Positions 5,762 through 5,921 of a stretch of 5,921 nt of DNA are shown here, piece by piece. The position numbers and the translations under genes were made by a program. Under the pieces are notes generated by a model. The model was not told where the DNA came from. It did not search any database and saw nothing but the letters and a program-made list of their open reading frames with translations. Numbering within the stretch: position 1 is the first letter of the stretch; each line of letters begins with the position of its first letter. Source of the stretch: Treponema sp. (GTDB lineage Bacteria > Spirochaetota > Spirochaetia > Treponematales > Breznakiellaceae); the NCBI GenBank assembly GCA_031255875.1, contig JAIRRR010000244.1, positions 1 through 5,921 on the forward strand. Reading direction: 5' to 3'.

Positions 5762-5921
5762 CCCGGACAGTTTCAAACTCATTGGCCTTTTCATCGGGAA
5801 TGGAAATACCCATCTCCTCTTCGATAGCGTAAACCAATTCATAGGTGTCCAGACTATCCGCGCCGAGATCCTGGCGGAAAGACGCGTCCAGCGTTATCTT
5901 GGCCCCGTCGATCTCCAATTT
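5727..5921 (-). CDS. acpP: Acyl carrier protein, 5' end outside window
   Basis: Carries growing acyl chains on a 4'-phosphopantetheine arm during type II fatty-acid synthesis in the cytosol. The visible 64 residues contain the diagnostic 'DLGADSLDTYEL' motif, whose serine (codon at 5855-5853) is the pantetheine attachment site. The acidic recognition helix 'YAIEEEMGISIPDE' and the helix-4 end 'FETVRDAYEYIKS' follow. Compared with typical 75-80 residue ACPs, about 13-16 N-terminal residues are missing, so the gene continues beyond the edge; the first visible codon, AAA, is in frame. The TTG at 5918 could be mistaken for a start but would delete helix 1. The stop lies inside the predicted rnc 5' end, and the pair is probably one transcript. 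Confidence 0.96.
   Translation of the reverse strand, partial: KLEIDGAKITLDASFRQDLGADSLDTYELVYAIEEEMGISIPDEKANEFETVRDAYEYIKSQQE

Noticed and set aside
5762..5842. Upstream extension of the rnc frame by 27 codons
   Set aside because: Those codons lie wholly within acpP and read as unconserved sequence (Arg, Pro, Met, Phe) unlike any RNase III N-terminus.
5916..5918. TTG as the start codon of the acyl carrier protein
   Set aside because: It would remove helix 1, which every ACP has. The frame continues to the window edge, so the true start is outside.
1..5921. Novel defence, mobile or secondary-metabolite system
   Set aside because: No transposase, integrase, repeat-spacer array, toxin-antitoxin pair, or biosynthetic cluster genes are visible; all but two or three genes are standard housekeeping.

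Overview
This is a GC-rich window (by eye about 60% G+C) of tightly packed bacterial housekeeping genes. I see no mobile element, CRISPR array, tRNA, rRNA or toxin/defence cassette, and no gene-free stretch over about 75 bases. The gene set and some protein details (the RNase III dsRNA-binding domain, the 'YNPREGT' stretch of MiaB, a signal-peptide TPR protein beside a LapA-like protein) remind me of treponeme-like spirochaetes, possibly a GC-rich gut lineage. That assignment is inference from memory and is not proven by the window.

Layout: three transcription blocks. (1) Positions 3588 down to 1, minus strand: thiN (thiamine pyrophosphokinase), a four-helix hypothetical membrane protein, miaB (tRNA methylthiotransferase, overlapping the membrane gene by 4 nt), a LapA-domain membrane protein, and an exported TPR-like protein whose 3' part lies outside the window. 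(2) Positions 3639 to 5009, plus strand: cca, a tRNA nucleotidyltransferase with an HD domain, divergent from thiN across 50 bp that hold a palindromic -10-like element. (3) Positions 5921 down to 4988, minus strand: acpP (5' end outside the window) then rnc (RNase III). rnc converges on cca, and the two coding regions overlap by 22 bp.

Functionally, miaB, cca and rnc serve tRNA modification, tRNA 3'-end maintenance and dsRNA processing; acpP serves fatty-acid synthesis; thiN makes the cofactor thiamine diphosphate; the last two genes of the long block act at or beyond the inner membrane. acpP beside rnc is a common bacterial arrangement.

I did not find a clearly new system. The points most worth a second look are the cca/rnc 3' coding overlap (a possible dsRNA substrate for the encoded RNase III), three 8-nt homopolymers all within miaB, possible leaderless starts at cca and the membrane gene, and a LapA-TPR gene pair that resembles lapAB but whose TPR partner looks exported.
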